From assembly GCA_963589585.1 (NCBI GenBank), contig CAVALG010000020.1:1-5088 (forward strand): DNA of 5,088 nt, written 5' to 3'. Made by a program: the position numbers and the translations under genes. Of this stretch, positions 5,076 to 5,088 are shown in pieces; the stretch's first letter is position 1; each line of letters opens with the position of its first letter. The notes beneath the pieces were generated by a model. It did no database searches, was not told the DNA's origin, and saw only the letters and a list, made by a program, of their open reading frames with translations. The DNA comes from CAVALG01 sp963589585 (GTDB lineage: Bacteria; Bacillota; Clostridia; Oscillospirales; Acutalibacteraceae).

Positions 5076-5084
5076 TATATTATA
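5076..5084 (-). promoter_or_regulatory. Extended -10 at the window edge
   Basis: TATAAT at 5079-5084 on -, preceded by TGT, with a second overlapping TATAAT 5 bases further downstream. It would drive the 110-nt unit that ends at 4962. The -35 lies beyond the window. Confidence 0.45.
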
Positions 5085-5088
5085 ACAT

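Overview
The window reads as a Gram-positive Firmicute, most likely a gut-type Clostridia (Oscillospiraceae/Ruminococcus-like). Genes carry strong GGAGG-type Shine-Dalgarno (SD) sites, sigmaA-like promoters (TATAAT boxes, often with an extended TGn) and intrinsic terminators. The protein families (DUF6103-like, HXXEE with TetR, Tam-like methyltransferase) also fit that group. Base composition changes from gene to gene: the aldo/keto reductase and the HXXEE gene are moderately GC-rich, while the methyltransferase and the right end are AT-rich. I take this as a mosaic accessory region; the species call is inference.

Left part (1-1140): an intact aldo/keto reductase on + (start 74), then the orphaned start of a following gene, which runs directly into the truncated 3' end of a DUF6103-like gene on -. 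This looks like a recombination scar. Middle left (1141-2212): two - strand genes, a Tam-like SAM methyltransferase with its own clear promoter and a small Cys-rich protein whose SD directly follows a terminator hairpin.

Centre (2279-3637): a divergent pair, an HXXEE-family membrane protein (-) and a TetR regulator (+). Between them is a 50-bp perfect inverted repeat that contains two mirror-image, overlapping promoters. Each arm is itself an imperfect 16-bp dyad, so this is probably a double operator through which the TetR protein controls itself and the HXXEE gene.

Right part (3711-5088), all on -: a 55-aa two-helix membrane protein with its own promoter, about 300 bases of AT-rich spacer, and a 147-aa secreted lipoprotein. 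The lipoprotein is preceded by the most notable feature of the window, a roughly 215-nt leader that starts at a good promoter. It can fold into a 13-bp closing stem with nested helices, followed by mutually exclusive antiterminator and terminator hairpins; the terminator U-run touches the SD of the lipoprotein gene. I do not recognise it as a known riboswitch class. Upstream, at the window edge, a separate promoter-to-terminator unit of about 110 nt with no credible ORF may be a small RNA.
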